Part shown: one piece after another, positions 38,034-48,613 of the stretch
How the letters are laid out: each line of letters begins with the position of its first letter
Position numbering within the stretch: position 1 is the stretch's first letter
Assembly: GCA_031266015.1 (NCBI GenBank)
Contig: JAISBU010000006.1
Span: 1 to 64,000, forward strand
Direction of reading: 5' to 3'
Source of the DNA: Prevotellaceae bacterium
GTDB lineage: Bacteria > Bacteroidota > Bacteroidia > Bacteroidales > UBA932
DNA length: 64,000 nt
Translations under genes and position numbers: made by a program
The notes under the pieces: model-generated
Told to the model about the DNA's origin: nothing
Seen by the model: the letters and a program-made list of their open reading frames with translations, nothing else
The model's database searches: none

Positions 38034-39290
38034 ATGCAAAGCATTGACAAGTACAGTTTTAATGGCAAGCGCGCGATTGTTCGCGTGGATTTCAACGTTC
38101 CGCTAAACGAAAAGTTTGAGATTACGGATAATACCCGTATTCGTGCGGCTATTCCTACACTTAAGAAGGTGTTGGCCGGTGGTGGTTCACTTATTATTAT
38201 GTCACATTTGGGACGTCCGAAAGGGCCAACCGATAAGTACTCGTTAAAGCATATTATTGGTGAGATAGAAAAATTGTTGGGCGTAAAGGTTAAGTTTGCC
38301 CCTGATTGCATGGGATCAGACGCTACCGAAATGTCTAAGAATTTGAAACCGGGCGAGGCGCTGCTGCTTGAAAATCTTCGTTTCTATGAGGAGGAGGAAG
38401 GTAAACCCCGCGGTTTAGCTGAGGATGCTTCTGATGAGGATAAGAAAACGGCTAAGGTTGCCGTAAAGGCAAAGCAAAAAGACTTTGTAAAGAAGCTGGC
38501 CAGCTACGCTGATTGCTATATCAATGATGCGTTTGGTACAGCACACCGCGCTCACGCTTCAACTGCTCTTATTGCAGAGTACTTTCCAAATGATAAGATG
38601 TTTGGCTATGTGATGGAGGGTGAAATTAAGGCTGTTGATAAGGTGTTGGAAAAACCTGCGCGTCCGTTTACCGCAATTCTCGGCGGTTCAAAAGTTTCGT
38701 CAAAGATTACCATCATAGAGCAGCTGATGAAGAAGGTGAATAACCTTATCATTGGCGGCGGTATGTCGTTTACCTTTACAAAGGCAACCGGTGGAAAGAT
38801 TGGTGATTCTTTGGTTGAGGACGATCAGCTGGCGCTGGCGCTTCGCTTGTTGGATCAAGCTAAAAAGGCCGGCGTGAACATTTACCTGCCAAAGGATGTT
38901 GTGGTTGGGGATAAGTTTGGAGAAGATGCTAACACTCAAGTTTGCGCCGTAAGTAATGTGCCTGACGGATGGATGGGACTGGATGCCGGTACTGCTACAA
39001 TTGCCACATGGAAGGAGGTTATTATGAGTTCGAAAACCATTTTGTGGAATGGCCCTGTGGGCGTATTTGAAATGGAAAAATTTGCTAAGGGTACTGCTGC
39101 TGTTGCACAGGCTGTGGCTGAATCTACACAGGCCGGAGCATACTCTCTGGTGGGTGGTGGCGACTCTGTTGCCGCCGTAAATCAGCTGGGATATGCGGAT
39201 AAGGTTAGCTACGTGTCAACCGGCGGCGGCGCGCTGTTGGAATATATGGAGGGTATTGAGCTGCCGGGTGTAAAGGCAATTCGCGGATAA
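38034..39290 (+). CDS. pgk: Phosphoglycerate kinase
   Basis: Converts 1,3-bisphosphoglycerate and ADP to 3-phosphoglycerate and ATP in glycolysis. The 418-residue enzyme is full length: [20 protein letters not shown] near 19-38, SHLGRPKGP, the hinge region [41 protein letters not shown], and the nucleotide site [17 protein letters not shown] with the closing [13 protein letters not shown]. It is monocistronic, with a TACCTTTG box upstream and a terminator downstream. Confidence 0.98.
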   Translation: MQSIDKYSFNGKRAIVRVDFNVPLNEKFEITDNTRIRAAIPTLKKVLAGGGSLIIMSHLGRPKGPTDKYSLKHIIGEIEKLLGVKVKFAPDCMGSDATEMSKNLKPGEALLLENLRFYEEEEGKPRGLAEDASDEDKKTAKVAVKAKQKDFVKKLASYADCYINDAFGTAHRAHASTALIAEYFPNDKMFGYVMEGEIKAVDKVLEKPARPFTAILGGSKVSSKITIIEQLMKKVNNLIIGGGMSFTFTKATGGKIGDSLVEDDQLALALRLLDQAKKAGVNIYLPKDVVVGDKFGEDANTQVCAVSNVPDGWMGLDAGTATIATWKEVIMSSKTILWNGPVGVFEMEKFAKGTAAVAQAVAESTQAGAYSLVGGGDSVAAVNQLGYADKVSYVSTGGGALLEYMEGIELPGVKAIRG

Positions 39291-39315
39291 AAATCCGTTG
39301 AGGATATTTGGTGAG

Positions 39316-39350
39316 AAGCCTCGAAGATTTTTCTTTGAGGCTTTTTCTTT
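39316..39350 (+). terminator. pgk terminator
   Basis: AAGCCTC (39316-39322) pairs with GAGGCTT (39337-39343) and is followed by a T-rich run. Confidence 0.75.
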
Positions 39351-39422
39351 GTAATTTTACGATGAAAAATAAACAGTGGTCGCGAAGGGTTGCACATAAA
39401 CCACAGATAATGTATTTTTTTG

Positions 39423-40805
39423 ATGTTTCCAGCGGCTTTCATACAACAAATGCAGACGCTTTTAGGTTCTGATTGTGACACTTTTTTGAGTGCATTGCAA
39501 GAAGATTCTCGTACCAGCATTAGGCTGAATAAAGCTAAACCCGCAAGGTTGAATTATAATTTGAGCCGGCCTGCGTTGTGGTGTGATGGTGGTTTTTATC
39601 TGGAGAAGCGCCCTCTGTTTACGTTAGATCCGTTTATACATGGCGGTGCGTATTATGTGCAGGAGGCTTCGTCAATGTTTTTGGCGCACGTGGTGAAGCA
39701 GCTGCGCAAAAAGAGTGATCTTAAAACAGCCTTGGATTTATGCGCCGCGCCCGGTGGAAAATCTACGCTGTTAGCTGACAATTTACCTGAAAATACGCTA
39801 CTTGTAGCTAATGAGGTTATTCATAGTAGAGCCAATATTTTGTGTGAGAATATAAGTAAGTGGGGAAGTCCCGGCGTGGTGGTTACCAATAATGACCCTA
39901 AAGATTTTGCTTCACTTCCCAACTTTTTTGATTTGATTGCGGTAGATGCTCCTTGTTCCGGCGAGGGTATGTTTCGTAAGGATGAGAAAACTTGTGATGA
40001 ATGGAGCGAGGCCAATGTACAGCTATGTGCCGAGCGTCAGCGACGTATTCTTGCTGATGTATGGGATTCGCTCAAAGTTGGCGGATACTTGGTGTATAGT
40101 ACTTGCACATTTAACTCAAAGGAGAACGAAGAAAATGTATGGTGGATGCAGCAAGAGTTGGGTGCGCAAAGTATAAAAATAGCTATACCTCTGAAGTGGG
40201 GTATTGCGACTTCGGAGGAAATAAACCTGAGTGAGAATTTACGTGGAGCTTATGGGTATAGATTTTTTCCACACAAAGTAAAAGGGGAAGGGCTGTTCAT
40301 TTCTGTGCTACAAAAAACGGCTGGAGATTCTTTCCCCTCACGATCGGAAAGTAAGAATAAGCATACCATAAAATATGCTGATAATCAGGATGTTGAAGTT
40401 TGGTTGAGGGATGCTGACAGGCTGATTTTTTCACAAAAAGGAGATGAAATATTTGCCGTAAAAGCGGAGCATGCTGCGTTTATCTCTAAAGTAGAAAACT
40501 CGTTGCGAGTTATGCAATGCGGCGTGCAAGCTGCAACGTTGAAGGGTAAAGATGCTATACCAACCGCATCTCTGGCATTGTCAACTCAGCTGAATCGAGA
40601 GGCTTTTACGCAACAGGATGTGGATTTGAAGGACGCGCTGCTTTTTTTAAAGAAAGAAGCCTTTGCTTCGCAGTCGCAAAGCAGAGGCTTTGAGCTGATT
40701 TGTTACGAAAACACTTCACTGGGATTTGTAAAGAATTTAGGCAATCGCTGCAATAATCTTTATCCGCAGGAGTGGCGTATAAGAATGCGAATAAATGAAC
40801 GATAG
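39423..40805 (+). CDS. RNA m5C methyltransferase, RsmF/NOL1-NOP2-Sun family
   Basis: The 460-residue enzyme transfers a methyl group from SAM to cytosine C5 in rRNA. The SAM-binding motif CAAPGGKSTLLADNL is near 118, the catalytic-fold motif DAPCSGEGMFRKDEKT near 175, and the catalytic-Cys motif STCTFNSKENEENV near 226. The C-terminal third (about 290-460) resembles the RsmF RNA-binding extension. The start is ATG 39423; a TTG three bases earlier is less likely. The exact rRNA target is not certain. Confidence 0.9.
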   Translation: MFPAAFIQQMQTLLGSDCDTFLSALQEDSRTSIRLNKAKPARLNYNLSRPALWCDGGFYLEKRPLFTLDPFIHGGAYYVQEASSMFLAHVVKQLRKKSDLKTALDLCAAPGGKSTLLADNLPENTLLVANEVIHSRANILCENISKWGSPGVVVTNNDPKDFASLPNFFDLIAVDAPCSGEGMFRKDEKTCDEWSEANVQLCAERQRRILADVWDSLKVGGYLVYSTCTFNSKENEENVWWMQQELGAQSIKIAIPLKWGIATSEEINLSENLRGAYGYRFFPHKVKGEGLFISVLQKTAGDSFPSRSESKNKHTIKYADNQDVEVWLRDADRLIFSQKGDEIFAVKAEHAAFISKVENSLRVMQCGVQAATLKGKDAIPTASLALSTQLNREAFTQQDVDLKDALLFLKKEAFASQSQSRGFELICYENTSLGFVKNLGNRCNNLYPQEWRIRMRINER

Positions 40806-40838
40806 AACGGGCATATGCTATTGATTGTCAAATGATTA

Positions 40839-43800
40839 CTATTCTTCTGCCGCCTTTCGTAGCGCCGCTCGTATTTGATCGCGTATTTGTTCTTCAGCGC
40901 TTTTAACCACATTTTGTTTTTGAGGCATAAATGTGTTTGCATACTTGGGTTTCACGAGGTGTACGTATTTTACGGGATGCGCCTGTATATCGTCCATGTT
41001 GCCCTTAATATCTACTCCAAGGCGCATGGGTAGTGGTGAATCAAGAAGAGAAATGTGGTAGTTGACATTCATATCCAGCTTGTGCAAGCCCCCAAGCGCT
41101 ACCTTATATCTGTCCATAGCTACAAGGAATGGGTAAAGCTCAATTTGATTTTTGAACACGACTACCTCCACATCCAAGCTGTCAATAACATTCCGCTCCT
41201 TGTTTTTAAAGCGCAGCAGCTTGGAAATCTCAGCAAAAGTCTGATTGTCCAATAGCACCAGGTTCTCACCATGAATAGATGATGAGGCGCGTAGCGTGGA
41301 GTATTTTACGTTGTAGTTGGAGTCCAAATATGTTTGTGCTGCCAGATGAAAGTCCACCTTGCCTTCGAATGAGCGCAGCATGGGAAGAACCGTATCTACC
41401 TCTGGTATAATGTTTTGCAGGTCGCCAAGTTCTATTCCCATAAGATGGAATCTCATACCTGCGTAAATATGATTGGCTTCGGGTGTGCGATGAATGGCGG
41501 TAATTTTCATGCGTGATTTTTTGTTGGCTACTACACCCAGCTCTTGCAGTATAAGGGCGCCATCGGCAAGATTTATGCCACCCTTAATGTTGTCCAACTC
41601 CATTTTACCAAAAATGGCATGCTTTACATCAGTTTCGAACTGGGCAAAAATATCGGTAGGTAACATCATCGCTTTTAGTTCGGGAGTGGAGGTGTCTATC
41701 TTTGCCGATTGCTTAATAGCCTCAATATGCTCAGGTTTTTCTACGTCCATATTGGCGGATACCTCCACGGTGCTGCCGGCTTCGGAAATACGCACCAGCT
41801 GGTTAAGGTCGAGGTTATTTGCAGCCAGCCTAATGTTGGTCTTTAGCGGATGCTTTTTATCCAAATATGGCAGTATGTTTTCGATGCTACCTGTGAGCTG
41901 CATATCAGAATCGCCAATGCGGATATCGCACTGCTGCAAGTCCTGTTTTTCCTCCGTTATTTGTGCTACCAACTTATCTACGTACACCATTTCGGGGAAC
42001 GAGGGAGTAAATACTTGCAGCAGGCTGTAGTCCAATCCGAAATTAGTTTTCCAGCCGTTGAATCCTACAGTGGTGTCGCTACTTTGTTCGGCAACAATGT
42101 TGTTTTTTCCCTTAGCTAATGTTATAAGGTTGTGGGCTATACGCGCCCGCAAGCTGTCCAACTCCAAATTTGCGTCTATATGCGGAAGCATTGGATTAGC
42201 CTTGCCGGGTTTAATGTCTGCCGTACCGTAAAGTTTGCGAAGCGATACGCGCATGCTGTCGGTACGCACAAAATTTCCGGCAAGATCAAGTTTACAATGT
42301 ACGATGGGTAGCTTGTTGGTATCCAAGATGTTGCTTGTGGTAAATGACATGATGCCTTTGCGCATGTTGGCTCGCAGGTCTTTGCCTACTTGGGCTCTCA
42401 GGGTGTTTAGCTTAACTTCTCCAACAAGAAAATCTTTGCCGCCTTTTGTTGTTACGCTTCTTGCGTTGGTTTCAAAGTTGAAATTGATATCGCCAATGCT
42501 GGCGCTCATGGTATCCTTGTCGCTATTGTACTTTAGCCCCGTTATACCTACGGTTCCCGCAACTTTGAGGCGGTTGAAGTTGTTGGTAGCTGCCTCGCTT
42601 ATTCGCATGTTGGTTTTTAAGTCGGCTTTCAGCAAACCTTCTACGCTCATGTCCGTACCAAGCGGTACAACGCCGGTCAGCTTAGCCAGGTCGGTGCTGG
42701 CTTGTATAGATAGGTTGAGCATAGGATCTCGCAGAATATCCTTTACCGTGCCGGAAATATTCAGTTTAGAGTTTATTGCCTCTACGGTCAATTTAGCAAT
42801 GTTAACCTGCGAATTTTCGGGTTGATTCAGGTCTACGAGCATGCTAATAGAGGAGTTCAGCTTATCTAGCTTATAAGGCGCTCCTTGGTATGATCCATTG
42901 AAATTTTTGAGCGTTAAACTTCCATCGATAGCGGGCATTGACGTAGAATCTTTGAACAGGCCTTTCGCATTTCCGTTAAATTCAATGGCTCCCTGAACTT
43001 TTACCATTGCCGCTTCCGGTACTTTTGCTACGGGCACTATTGCCATTAGGTTTGCCAGCGAGGGAATCTTTAGCGCCAGCTGCAGATCCATATCAAATCG
43101 GCTAAAAGCGGTGTCTGTTTGAATGCTGCCGCTGGTACTGAAAGAAATGTCATTGATGTGAACGTCAGCTTTTTTTAGTTGCAGCAAACCTGTGCTCTGA
43201 TCGAAGGTGAGCGAGGTTTGAAGGCTAGCCGTCAAGTTACTGGCCAACACGGTGTCGTTCATAGAAAATGCTACGCGGCTAATGCTCAGGTCTACGTTTC
43301 CTACTCCAATATTATTCGTATACTGGCCATCGACATTGAGGTTTAGATCACACAAGCTACCTGCAATTTTTCCTTTATCATCCTGAAAGAACAGGTTTGC
43401 GTTTTGAATTTTCAGGTAGCTGAGCGCTGCATTTCTTAGCAGGGTAGAAGTGGTGGTATCTGTCTTTGCCGGGTCGATGGCAGACGGCTCTTCTTCGGCA
43501 ACGGCTACGTCAAAGTTAGCGTTGCCTGTAGAGTCAATGTAGGCAAAGATGTTAGGGTTAATGAGCTCAACTCCTTTTATAACAATATCCTTGTGATCAA
43601 GGTAGGCTTTTACGTCTGCGCTAATAATGCAGGCATCAACGGTAAGAAGCGAGTCGCTATGGTTGCGACCACAGGGGAAACCATCTTTTCCTTTATGGTT
43701 ACCGGAATATTCGTTGACTACAGCTACATGGTTAAGCTTTATTCCAAAGTCCGGAAAAGTGCTGAAAAAAGTCAGCTCCACATTTTCAATGGACACTTTG

Positions 43801-43958
43801 GCGTTCAAAAAACCGTTGGCTTGCTTCACCACAATGGGAGTAAGCCGCTCGGGAGTGAATACGATATACGTTAATGTTCCGGCAAGGGCTGCTGCCAATA
43901 CGATGAGCGATAGCACAATGATTAACGTGATTTTGAGTAGCTTCTTGAAAATGTGCAT
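40839..43958 (-). CDS. AsmA-family envelope protein
   Basis: From ATG 43958 the product is 1039 residues: MHIFKKLLKITLIIVLSLIVLAAALAG is a single N-terminal membrane anchor, followed by the AsmA opening TYIVFTPERLTPIVVKQANGFLNAKVSIENVELTFFSTFPDFGIKLNHV. The long remainder is repeating beta strands of the bridge-like lipid-transport type and ends in an AsmA C-terminal domain and basic helical tail (EEQIRDQIRAALRKAAEE). AsmA-like proteins affect outer-membrane lipid homeostasis. The longer frame to 44000 adds residues before the membrane helix and is not favoured. It is convergent with the methyltransferase gene. Confidence 0.88.
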   Translation of the reverse strand: MHIFKKLLKITLIIVLSLIVLAAALAGTLTYIVFTPERLTPIVVKQANGFLNAKVSIENVELTFFSTFPDFGIKLNHVAVVNEYSGNHKGKDGFPCGRNHSDSLLTVDACIISADVKAYLDHKDIVIKGVELINPNIFAYIDSTGNANFDVAVAEEEPSAIDPAKTDTTTSTLLRNAALSYLKIQNANLFFQDDKGKIAGSLCDLNLNVDGQYTNNIGVGNVDLSISRVAFSMNDTVLASNLTASLQTSLTFDQSTGLLQLKKADVHINDISFSTSGSIQTDTAFSRFDMDLQLALKIPSLANLMAIVPVAKVPEAAMVKVQGAIEFNGNAKGLFKDSTSMPAIDGSLTLKNFNGSYQGAPYKLDKLNSSISMLVDLNQPENSQVNIAKLTVEAINSKLNISGTVKDILRDPMLNLSIQASTDLAKLTGVVPLGTDMSVEGLLKADLKTNMRISEAATNNFNRLKVAGTVGITGLKYNSDKDTMSASIGDINFNFETNARSVTTKGGKDFLVGEVKLNTLRAQVGKDLRANMRKGIMSFTTSNILDTNKLPIVHCKLDLAGNFVRTDSMRVSLRKLYGTADIKPGKANPMLPHIDANLELDSLRARIAHNLITLAKGKNNIVAEQSSDTTVGFNGWKTNFGLDYSLLQVFTPSFPEMVYVDKLVAQITEEKQDLQQCDIRIGDSDMQLTGSIENILPYLDKKHPLKTNIRLAANNLDLNQLVRISEAGSTVEVSANMDVEKPEHIEAIKQSAKIDTSTPELKAMMLPTDIFAQFETDVKHAIFGKMELDNIKGGINLADGALILQELGVVANKKSRMKITAIHRTPEANHIYAGMRFHLMGIELGDLQNIIPEVDTVLPMLRSFEGKVDFHLAAQTYLDSNYNVKYSTLRASSSIHGENLVLLDNQTFAEISKLLRFKNKERNVIDSLDVEVVVFKNQIELYPFLVAMDRYKVALGGLHKLDMNVNYHISLLDSPLPMRLGVDIKGNMDDIQAHPVKYVHLVKPKYANTFMPQKQNVVKSAEEQIRDQIRAALRKAAEE

Positions 43959-43982
43959 GGCATGGCATATTATAAAGAGCAA

Positions 43983-44016
43983 ACCCCAAACAAGAGCCAA
44001 AAACTCCTGTTGGGGG
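43983..44016 (-). terminator. Possible terminator of the lipocalin-like gene
   Basis: CCCCAAACAAGAG and CTCCTGTTGGGG form an imperfect stem 26 bp after the stop at 44042 on the minus strand; only a short T-run follows. Confidence 0.4.
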
Positions 44017-44041
44017 GATATGCTCTAACAGATTATTTTGT

Positions 44042-44467
44042 TTACTGCTTGGTAAAAGAGTAAACCTGATCAAAATGGTCAAAGTACTCCAACTTGGTAG
44101 ATGTCAGCGTCATTAGCGTGTATATGCGGGTAAGGGGCGTTCCCGCATTGTCATACTGCTCTTTTATCTGGTTGCCATCCACCTTGTAGTAAAATTCAGT
44201 TCCCACTTGGTCCTCTGTCGTTTCACCAATGGTCCAGTCGCTACCATACTTATCGTAGCTGTCATCGCCTCCCGGCAACGTCCTGGTTGTAGTAGTGTAC
44301 TTTTTGTAGTTTGATGCGCTCTGATCGTTACGCCATTTGCCGATAAGTAAAGATGGGTTAACCTGGCTGGCGTCCATGGCGGTAGGAGAGTCATCGGTAG
44401 AACATGATGTAACAAGGGTCAAACCGGCCAAGGCCAACAGCAGAGCAAGAATTCTAAATTGTTTCAT
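44042..44467 (-). CDS. Small lipocalin-like lipoprotein
   Basis: The 141-residue product has a lipoprotein signal (LALAGLTLVTSC) and a compact beta-rich domain: LLIGKWRND near 41 (the lipocalin-type G-x-W), then strands TEFYYKVDGNQIKEQYD, RIYTLMTLTSTKLEYFDHFD. Small lipoproteins with this G-x-W opening and LTxxxL(E/V) pattern are common in Bacteroidota; a ligand is not known. The start at 44467 is chosen because the -7 box at 44489-44496 makes the longer start at 44509 untranscribed. Confidence 0.72.
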   Translation of the reverse strand: MKQFRILALLLALAGLTLVTSCSTDDSPTAMDASQVNPSLLIGKWRNDQSASNYKKYTTTTRTLPGGDDSYDKYGSDWTIGETTEDQVGTEFYYKVDGNQIKEQYDNAGTPLTRIYTLMTLTSTKLEYFDHFDQVYSFTKQ

Positions 44468-44488
44468 AAACGTGTTTTTATTTTTGTG

Positions 44489-44496
44489 CAAAAATA
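44489..44496 (-). promoter_or_regulatory. -7 box of the lipocalin-like gene
   Basis: The minus strand reads TATTTTTG, matching TAnnTTTG, 21 bp before the ATG at 44467. No clear -33 element. Confidence 0.4.
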
Positions 44497-44589
44497 GGCA
44501 TTTATCCAATATTCACTTTACTTGAACGATGTCTTTATTCATAAGTATATGAATATCAAATATTTACATAGTGTTAAAATGTTAAAAAG

Positions 44590-44627
44590 AAAAAGGCTGC
44601 TCCATTATGATATGGAGCAGCCTTTTT
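44590..44627 (-). terminator. sdh/frd operon terminator
   Basis: A perfect 16-bp stem (44590-44605 with 44612-44627) surrounds TATGAT, with A/T runs on the outside, 16 bp after the sdhB stop. Confidence 0.9.
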
Positions 44628-44643
44628 CGTATACATTTGATAG

Positions 44644-45417
44644 TTAATCTTTTAACTTAGCGCTCAAGAACTCACGGTTGAGGCGGGCAATGTGTGCAAC
44701 TGAAATGCCCTTTGGGCATTCAGCTTCACATGCCTGTGTGTTGGTGCAGGCGCCAAATCCCAGCTCGTCCATCTTTGCAACCATGGCCTTTGCACGGCGT
44801 GCTGCCTCCATTTTTCCTTGTGGCAACAAGGCTAGCGAGCTAACGCGTGCCGCTACAAACAGCATAGCCGAACCGTTTTTGCAGGTAGCAGCGCAGGCGC
44901 CACAACCGATGCAGGCAGCGGCATCCATACTCTCATCTGCCTTTGGCTTAGGAATAGGGATGGCGTTAGCATCCGGAACTCCGCCCGTATTTACGGATAT
45001 AAATCCGCCTGCCTGTAGAATTTTATCGTAGGCGCCACGGTCAACTACCAAATCCTTTACCACAGGGAAACCTGCGCTGCGCCATGGTTCAATGGTGATA
45101 GTATCGCCATCTTTGAACTTGCGCATGTGCAGCTGGCAGGTAGTAATATCGTCATCGGGTCCGTGTGCGCGACCGTTGATGTATAGGGAGCACATTCCGC
45201 AAATACCTTCACGGCAGTCGTGGTCAAAAGCCACAGGGCCACGGCAGCCTTTTTCTACGACAACCGGATCTTTACCTGCACGTACAAGCTGCAGGTTAAG
45301 AATATCCAACATTTCCAAGAAAGAAGAGTCGGGTGATATGTCGCTGACGTTATATGTTTCAAATGCGCCCCTTGCCTTAGCGTTTGCTTGGCGCCAAATC
45401 TTTAATGTAAGATTCAT
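44644..45417 (-). CDS. sdhB: Succinate dehydrogenase/fumarate reductase iron-sulfur subunit
   Basis: This 257-residue subunit carries electrons between the flavoprotein and the membrane cytochrome. The 2Fe-2S domain shows [21 protein letters not shown] near 68-88, and the C-terminal ferredoxin-like domain has [15 protein letters not shown] near 162 and [15 protein letters not shown] near 225. In anaerobic Bacteroidota the complex works mainly as fumarate reductase. It is the last gene of the operon but is separated from sdhA by a four-helix-bundle ORF. Confidence 0.95.
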   Translation of the reverse strand: MNLTLKIWRQANAKARGAFETYNVSDISPDSSFLEMLDILNLQLVRAGKDPVVVEKGCRGPVAFDHDCREGICGMCSLYINGRAHGPDDDITTCQLHMRKFKDGDTITIEPWRSAGFPVVKDLVVDRGAYDKILQAGGFISVNTGGVPDANAIPIPKPKADESMDAAACIGCGACAATCKNGSAMLFVAARVSSLALLPQGKMEAARRAKAMVAKMDELGFGACTNTQACEAECPKGISVAHIARLNREFLSAKLKD

Positions 45418-45434
45418 AATTTATGAATGATGAT

Positions 45435-45794
45435 TTATGATTTTTTATTGGTTTGCGTTGTTCTTCGTGCCGATATAAAAATGGACGTAAGTTCATTTGC
45501 CTCCTGCTTTAGTGAGGCTAATTTAGCTGCTGAAAATAGGTTTTCATTTTCAATAAATTCCAGCCAAAATTTTGTTTCATCTACTTCTTCAACGACAATG
45601 CTTAACTTGGCTGTAAAAGAAGCTTTCGATTGTGCAACACATGCTGCTCTATAGTTTGCAGCAACCGATGTTGATGACCTAATAAGTTGTCCTCTAATAT
45701 GCTTACCTAAAGTGTTGTCGGGTAAGCTACAAGCAAGCTTTACGCAGCGATGGGCAAATGTTTTAGTCCGCTTTTGAAGCTCTTCTTTGGTCAT
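45435..45794 (-). CDS. Four-helix bundle protein, S23/IVS type
   Basis: The 119-residue protein matches the S23 family first seen in 23S rRNA intervening sequences: KTFAHRCVKLACSLP, GKHIRGQLIRSSTSVAANYRAACVAQSKASFTAKLSIVVEEVDETKFWLEFI, and a final helix. These small proteins form helical bundles, often multimers; function is unclear, and related ORFs appear as isolated insertions in many genomes. Here it splits sdhA from sdhB, and imperfect 29-30 bp direct repeats lie at its two ends (45428-45457 and 45806-45833). It is cotranscribed with the sdh genes by position, which I take as a later insertion. Confidence 0.88.
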   Translation of the reverse strand: MTKEELQKRTKTFAHRCVKLACSLPDNTLGKHIRGQLIRSSTSVAANYRAACVAQSKASFTAKLSIVVEEVDETKFWLEFIENENLFSAAKLASLKQEANELTSIFISARRTTQTNKKS

Positions 45795-45874
45795 GATGTA
45801 TATGCTGACGATTTATGATTATTTTTTGCTTGCGCTACTTCCTCTCTAAATAATAAATCATCAATAGTACATTA

Positions 45875-47821
45875 TCAATCTTTGTAGTTACGTGTTGCCA
45901 CTTTCACAAACTCGTAGTTCAAAGGCTCTTTGTGCATTATCGGCGCCTTGTCACGTCCGGCATACTCCCATGCGGTAACGTACATAAAGTTGGCATCGTC
46001 ACGTTTTGCCTCGCCATCCTCTGTTTGCATTTCCTCACGCAGGTGACCTCCGCAAGACTCCTTACGGTTAAGAGCATCCGTTGCCATAAGTTCGCCCAGT
46101 TCCAGGAAGTCCGCTACACGTAGCGCTTTCTCCAGCTCCTGGTTGAATTCTTCCTTGGTATTAGGAACAAAAACATCGTGCCAAAACTCATCGCGAATGG
46201 CCTTAATTTCGGCGATAGCTTTCTTCAGTCCGGCTTCGTTACGAGCCATACCAACCTCATTCCACATGATGTTTCCTAGCTTCTTGTGAAAGTAGTCGAC
46301 AGGTTGCTTACCGTTGATAGCAAATAGCACAGCGATTTTATCGGTTACCTTCTTCTCTGCCGCTTCAAATGCAGGATTATTGGTATCAACTTTCTTCGAT
46401 TGAATTTCAGACGCTAAATAGTCGCCAATGGTGTAAGGCAGAATGAAGTATCCGTCAGCTAAGCCTTGCATAAGCGCCGAAGCTCCAAGGCGGTTACCAC
46501 CGTGATCGCTGAAGTTTGCCTCACCGATAGCGTACAAGCCGGAAACGGTTGTCATCAGGTTATAATCAACCCAAAGACCGCCCATGGTGTAGTGAATGGC
46601 CGGGTAAATCATCATTGGCTCCTCGTATGGATTTACGTCAACAATCTTCTCGTACATTTGGAAAAGGTTGCCGTAGCGCTCTTCAATTACGTGCTTGCCA
46701 AGACGCTTAATTGCAGTAGAGAAATCCAGGTATACAGCCAGTCCGGTTTCGTTTACGCCAAATCCTGCATCACAACGCTCCTTGGCTGCGCGTGAGGCCA
46801 CGTCACGTGGAACCAAGTTACCGAAAGCGGGGTAGCGACGCTCCAAGTAGTAATCACGATCTTCCTCCGGAATTTGCGAAGCCTTGATTTGCCTCTTGCG
46901 TAGCTTTTCTACGTCCTCCTTTTTCTTGGGAACCCAAATACGTCCGTCATTACGCAATGACTCACTCATAAGCGTAAGCTTGCTTTGTTGGTCGCCGTGT
47001 ACCGGAATGCATGTTGGGTGAATTTGTGCGAAGCATGGATTAGCAAACATGGCGCCACGCTTGTAGGCTTGCCATGCTGCCGAACCGTTGCTGTTCATAG
47101 CGTTGGTTGACAGGAAGTGTACGTTGCCATAACCGCCGGTAGCAATAACTACAGCATGTGCTCCGTGTCTTTCAACCTCGCCTGTAACCAGGTTACGGGC
47201 AATAATACCACGAGCCTTTCCGTCAATCATTACCACGTCCAACATCTCATGACGAGGATATGATTTTACGCTGCCCTTGGCAACTTGGCGGTTAAGCGCT
47301 GCGTAAGCGCCAAGCAACAGCTGTTGTCCGGTTTGACCGCGAGCGTAAAAGGTACGGCTTACTTGTGCGCCGCCAAACGAGCGGTTGTCAAGCAACCCAC
47401 CGTAGTCACGGGCAAAAGGAACGCCTTGTGCAACGCACTGGTCAATAATAAGATTGCTGACTTCTGCCAAGCGGTATACGTTAGCCTCGCGAGCGCGATA
47501 GTCGCCACCCTTAATGGTATCGTAAAATAGTCGGTAAACCGAATCGTTGTCGTTTTGGTAGTTTTTTGCGGCGTTAATACCACCTTGTGCGGCAATAGAG
47601 TGCGCACGGCGTGGAGAGTCGCTAATGCAAAAAATCTTTACGTTGTAGCCCAACTCGCCTAATGCGGCAGCAGCAGAAGCGCCACCTAGTCCAGTACCTA
47701 CAACAATAATATCCAGCTTGCGCTTGTTGGCGGGGCTCACCACGCGAATATTTGCTTTGTGGCGTGTCCACTTTTCGGCTAGTGGTCCTTCGGGAGCCTT
47801 AGAAATTAATTTTTCAGCCAT
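45875..47821 (-). CDS. sdhA: Succinate dehydrogenase/fumarate reductase flavoprotein subunit
   Basis: The 648-residue catalytic subunit carries covalent FAD and the dicarboxylate site. FAD-binding [17 protein letters not shown] is near 43, the flavin-attachment region [17 protein letters not shown] near 78, the substrate site [31 protein letters not shown] near 263, [16 protein letters not shown], and [44 protein letters not shown] near 430. This is the B-type layout with two extra helical insertions usual in Bacteroidota. It follows the cytochrome gene by 115 bp. Confidence 0.97.
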   Translation of the reverse strand: MAEKLISKAPEGPLAEKWTRHKANIRVVSPANKRKLDIIVVGTGLGGASAAAALGELGYNVKIFCISDSPRRAHSIAAQGGINAAKNYQNDNDSVYRLFYDTIKGGDYRAREANVYRLAEVSNLIIDQCVAQGVPFARDYGGLLDNRSFGGAQVSRTFYARGQTGQQLLLGAYAALNRQVAKGSVKSYPRHEMLDVVMIDGKARGIIARNLVTGEVERHGAHAVVIATGGYGNVHFLSTNAMNSNGSAAWQAYKRGAMFANPCFAQIHPTCIPVHGDQQSKLTLMSESLRNDGRIWVPKKKEDVEKLRKRQIKASQIPEEDRDYYLERRYPAFGNLVPRDVASRAAKERCDAGFGVNETGLAVYLDFSTAIKRLGKHVIEERYGNLFQMYEKIVDVNPYEEPMMIYPAIHYTMGGLWVDYNLMTTVSGLYAIGEANFSDHGGNRLGASALMQGLADGYFILPYTIGDYLASEIQSKKVDTNNPAFEAAEKKVTDKIAVLFAINGKQPVDYFHKKLGNIMWNEVGMARNEAGLKKAIAEIKAIRDEFWHDVFVPNTKEEFNQELEKALRVADFLELGELMATDALNRKESCGGHLREEMQTEDGEAKRDDANFMYVTAWEYAGRDKAPIMHKEPLNYEFVKVATRNYKD

Positions 47822-47936
47822 ATCTTTTTTGTCTCTATTTTATTATGAAATGCGTTTTTTGAGTGGAAGCCTTACGAAGTCCGGGAAGCTTAAAAAAGAC
47901 GTCAAAACTACCACTCCCTAATCTTCCTACCCTTCT

Positions 47937-48590
47937 TTATTTTGCGAAAAGCACAAAGTATAACGGAACGATGGTGAAACTTACCGCAATGATGGTTGCG
48001 TAAATGTACGAGGCAACTTTAAGGCGTGGAATCCAGATTTGATTGCTGGCGCCCAAAGTTTGGAATGCGCTCCAGAAACCGTGAGAAAGATGGAACCACA
48101 ATGCCCAAATCCAAACCAGGTACATAATAGCATTAGCAGGATTGGACAGGGTTGTTTTTACCAGCAGGTAAGGGTTTTCGGTTGCAGTACCGCCAACAAA
48201 GTGCTGCAGCTGCATCTTTGCCCAAAAGTGGCTGAGGTGAATGGTCAAGAAGCCAAGCACGATAAGGCCCAGCACAAACATGTTGCGGGAAGCAAAAGTA
48301 GCTTCGGCCTGGTTGCCTACGGCGTACTTTACGGGACGCGCTTTCATGTTGTGCAGCGTAAGAATAATAGCGTACACAATGTGAACAACAAATCCGAGTG
48401 CAAGTACGGGCACCATGATTTGAATTAAAATGTTGGTGTCCATGAAGTGACATGCCATATTATAAGCCTCCTCCGATGCTACGGCGGCTAGGTTAATACT
48501 CGCGTGCAGGAGCAAAAACACCAAAAGAAATGCCCCGCTGATGCTCATTACGAACTTTTTCCCGATGGAAGACGAAAAAATGTTAGCCAT
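47937..48590 (-). CDS. sdhC: Succinate dehydrogenase/fumarate reductase cytochrome b subunit
   Basis: The 217-residue membrane subunit has five hydrophobic helices (FVMSISGAFLLVFLLLHASINL, ILIQIMVPVLALGFVVHIVYAIILTL, MFVLGLIVLGFLTIHLSHF, AIMYLVWIWALWFHLSHGFW, YIYATIIAVSFTIVPLYFVLF). Histidines in the helices (HASINL, HIVYAI, HLSHF, HLSHGFW) are the expected ligands of two b hemes. It passes electrons between menaquinone and the SdhAB catalytic part. It is the first gene of the operon, with a promoter at 48659-48690. Confidence 0.95.
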   Translation of the reverse strand: MANIFSSSIGKKFVMSISGAFLLVFLLLHASINLAAVASEEAYNMACHFMDTNILIQIMVPVLALGFVVHIVYAIILTLHNMKARPVKYAVGNQAEATFASRNMFVLGLIVLGFLTIHLSHFWAKMQLQHFVGGTATENPYLLVKTTLSNPANAIMYLVWIWALWFHLSHGFWSAFQTLGASNQIWIPRLKVASYIYATIIAVSFTIVPLYFVLFAK

Positions 48591-48613
48591 AAAATTATGT
48601 AAGTATCTAAAAA

